Source of the DNA: Todiramphus chloris collaris
Lineage: Eukaryota > Chordata > Aves > Coraciiformes > Alcedinidae
Assembly: GCA_025345505.1 (NCBI GenBank)
Contig: JANVCC010009943.1
Location: 108,762-172,761 of the forward strand
Direction: 5' to 3'
Length of the DNA stretch: 64,000 bases
Position 1 is the first letter of the stretch; every line of letters begins with the position of its first letter. The notes beneath the pieces are model-generated. The model was given only the letters and a program-made list of their open reading frames with translations, was not told the origin of the DNA and did no database searches. A program made the translations under genes and the position numbers. This document shows positions 62,601-64,000 of this stretch, one piece after another.

Positions 62601-64000
62601 TTAAATGCCTCTTTTTCCCCAAACTAGAATTTCCCAACACTTTAGCTATGTATCTTTATGACTTAAGTCCGTCTTGTATAACTGCAGGTTCAGTTTCCCT
62701 GTGGACTTGACCCAGAGTATGATGGGAAAGGAAGTCAGCAGAGTATTCACCAGCAGATTGCTGCTTCTATCTAGATAAATAGGTCCCAACCCAGAGGAGA
62801 GCTCTGTCTAAGGGAGCTCCTGCAACTGAGCAAGACTGTCACAGTATGGGCAAAACACTGGAACTGAATATACATTCCTTCCACTGAAATCTGACTTACT
62901 AAATGACTTCCACAACATTGACCTTGCTTTGTTTCTCCACTTCTCCATCTCTGTTTGTCTATTTTAGGGTTTGGGTTTTTTTTTTTCCCTTGACACTGAG
63001 CACACACACTCTTCATTAATCAAAGGGATAAAAGGAGATTATAACATCAGGTGAAATGAACGATGTGTATGAAGAGAAGGAAATAAGCCTGGACCAAACA
63101 GGTTCAGGAGACACAAGCACAGCATGGATGGCATCTGTGCACTCCCCAGCTTTTATCTCACATTACAACACAATGTTCAAGGATAAATAATTCACAATGT
63201 ATTGCGCAGTGACACTTACTCATCAGATTAATGCCTTCTGTGAAATTCTTATTCCTGTGGATGGGTTAGCAAAAAATGTTTCCCATGTGACTGGTACTTT
63301 AGCTGGAGATCACAGTGTCCAGGGAACCTTTTAATTGACAGAAACTTGCCTTTTTTCCTCTCTCTTGACATAAGCTCAGTTATGTAGCACAGTAACTTGC
63401 ACTAGGAACACTGCAGGGACAACACGACTTTATAACCCTCCAGCAAAGTAATGAAGTCTCATATTAGGGGTTTGGGAGAGTTCTGCCAGTGACTTGCCCT
63501 GTGACCTTCAGCAAATCACATTCACCATTTTCTTCTCAGTCCCTTCATCCACCTGCCTCCAGCCCACGTGTACCTATGTGTGCATGTGTACAACAGTTGC
63601 CTTCTGCAAGTTTATGCCAGATTCACACTCTGTTTGAGGACTTCAGAAACTGCAATGATAGCAGTAAGAATTTGCTTTCTTTTATGGCAGTTTGAAGACC
63701 CAGGAACAAGTGCAATCATCCCCTTCAGCACATCTTTCCAGTTATGTCTGTGTCATACATAGCTTTCTTTGCCTTTCCAGATGCACAGGTGTTAAAATGA
63801 GATCTTTAATTGAATGTCACTATTCACACTGCAGATCTCTTTAAAACTGTTTAATTAAAGAGCTTTCCGGAATCACAAACACAGTGACCTTAACTAGCCC
63901 ATGTTTTATAAATCAAAAAGTCCTAGAGACCTGCACCAAAGCATCCTTAGACTTCTGCCCAATTCATGAGGTATAAAGGCCAGATCCTTTTGTCTGTGTG
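62601..64000. other. Unique DNA, no gene seen
   Basis: No exon or interspersed repeat was recognised. A T-run lies near 62976-62987. Confidence 0.45.

Overview
This is AT-rich nuclear DNA from a vertebrate, almost certainly a bird. The repeats decide this: twelve CR1 LINE pieces (several ending in the avian 8-bp ATTCTRTG-type 3' repeat), several LTRs whose sequences I recall from avian endogenous retroviruses, and one class II (betaretrovirus-like, ERVK) provirus. The abundant LTRs lean toward Neoaves, possibly a songbird, but nothing here fixes the species. I found no host protein-coding exon, rRNA or functional tRNA that I can defend. The window reads as intergenic or deep intronic DNA. Reading frames of 60-130 codons outside the repeats look like chance.

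Layout. 1-1880: unique DNA, then an old plus-strand LTR. 5.26-6.65 kb: CR1 with reverse transcriptase (RT) remnants. 8.3 kb: a CR1 3' tip. 8.44-20.3 kb: a long repeat-poor stretch with only homopolymers. 20.3-21.7 kb: CR1. 25.2-26.3 kb: CR1 endonuclease piece. 27.3-28.0 and 31.8-32.2 kb: two closely related CR1 3' ends. 28.79-29.26 kb: intact solo LTR with a 5-bp target duplication. 32.3-38.8 kb: unique. 39.07-42.55 kb: ERVK provirus. 42.8-43.17 kb: partial older LTR. 44.7-45.1 kb: old CR1 3' end. 46.9-47.8 kb: CR1 with a second CR1 inserted in it in reverse. 50.9-51.7 kb: CR1, directly followed by a solo LTR (51.73-52.00 kb) that contains a 10-N assembly gap. 54.69-55.20 kb: another solo LTR. 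58.2-60.5 kb: the longest CR1, on the minus strand. 62.06-62.6 kb: CR1 RT fragment. The rest is unique.

The most interesting object is the ERVK provirus. It has a normal 5' LTR, a Lys-type primer binding site, remains of gag, a dUTPase-like segment, protease and part of RT. It has no rest of pol, no env and no 3' LTR. Instead it ends in a 60-bp inverted copy of the start of its own LTR (U3), directly abutting a perfect 6-bp target-site duplication (GTCCTC on both sides). Both integrated ends are therefore U3 ends. That implies integration of an aberrant cDNA rather than later deletion. All retroviral and CR1 frames carry stops or frameshifts, and nothing here looks able to move or to make a working product.
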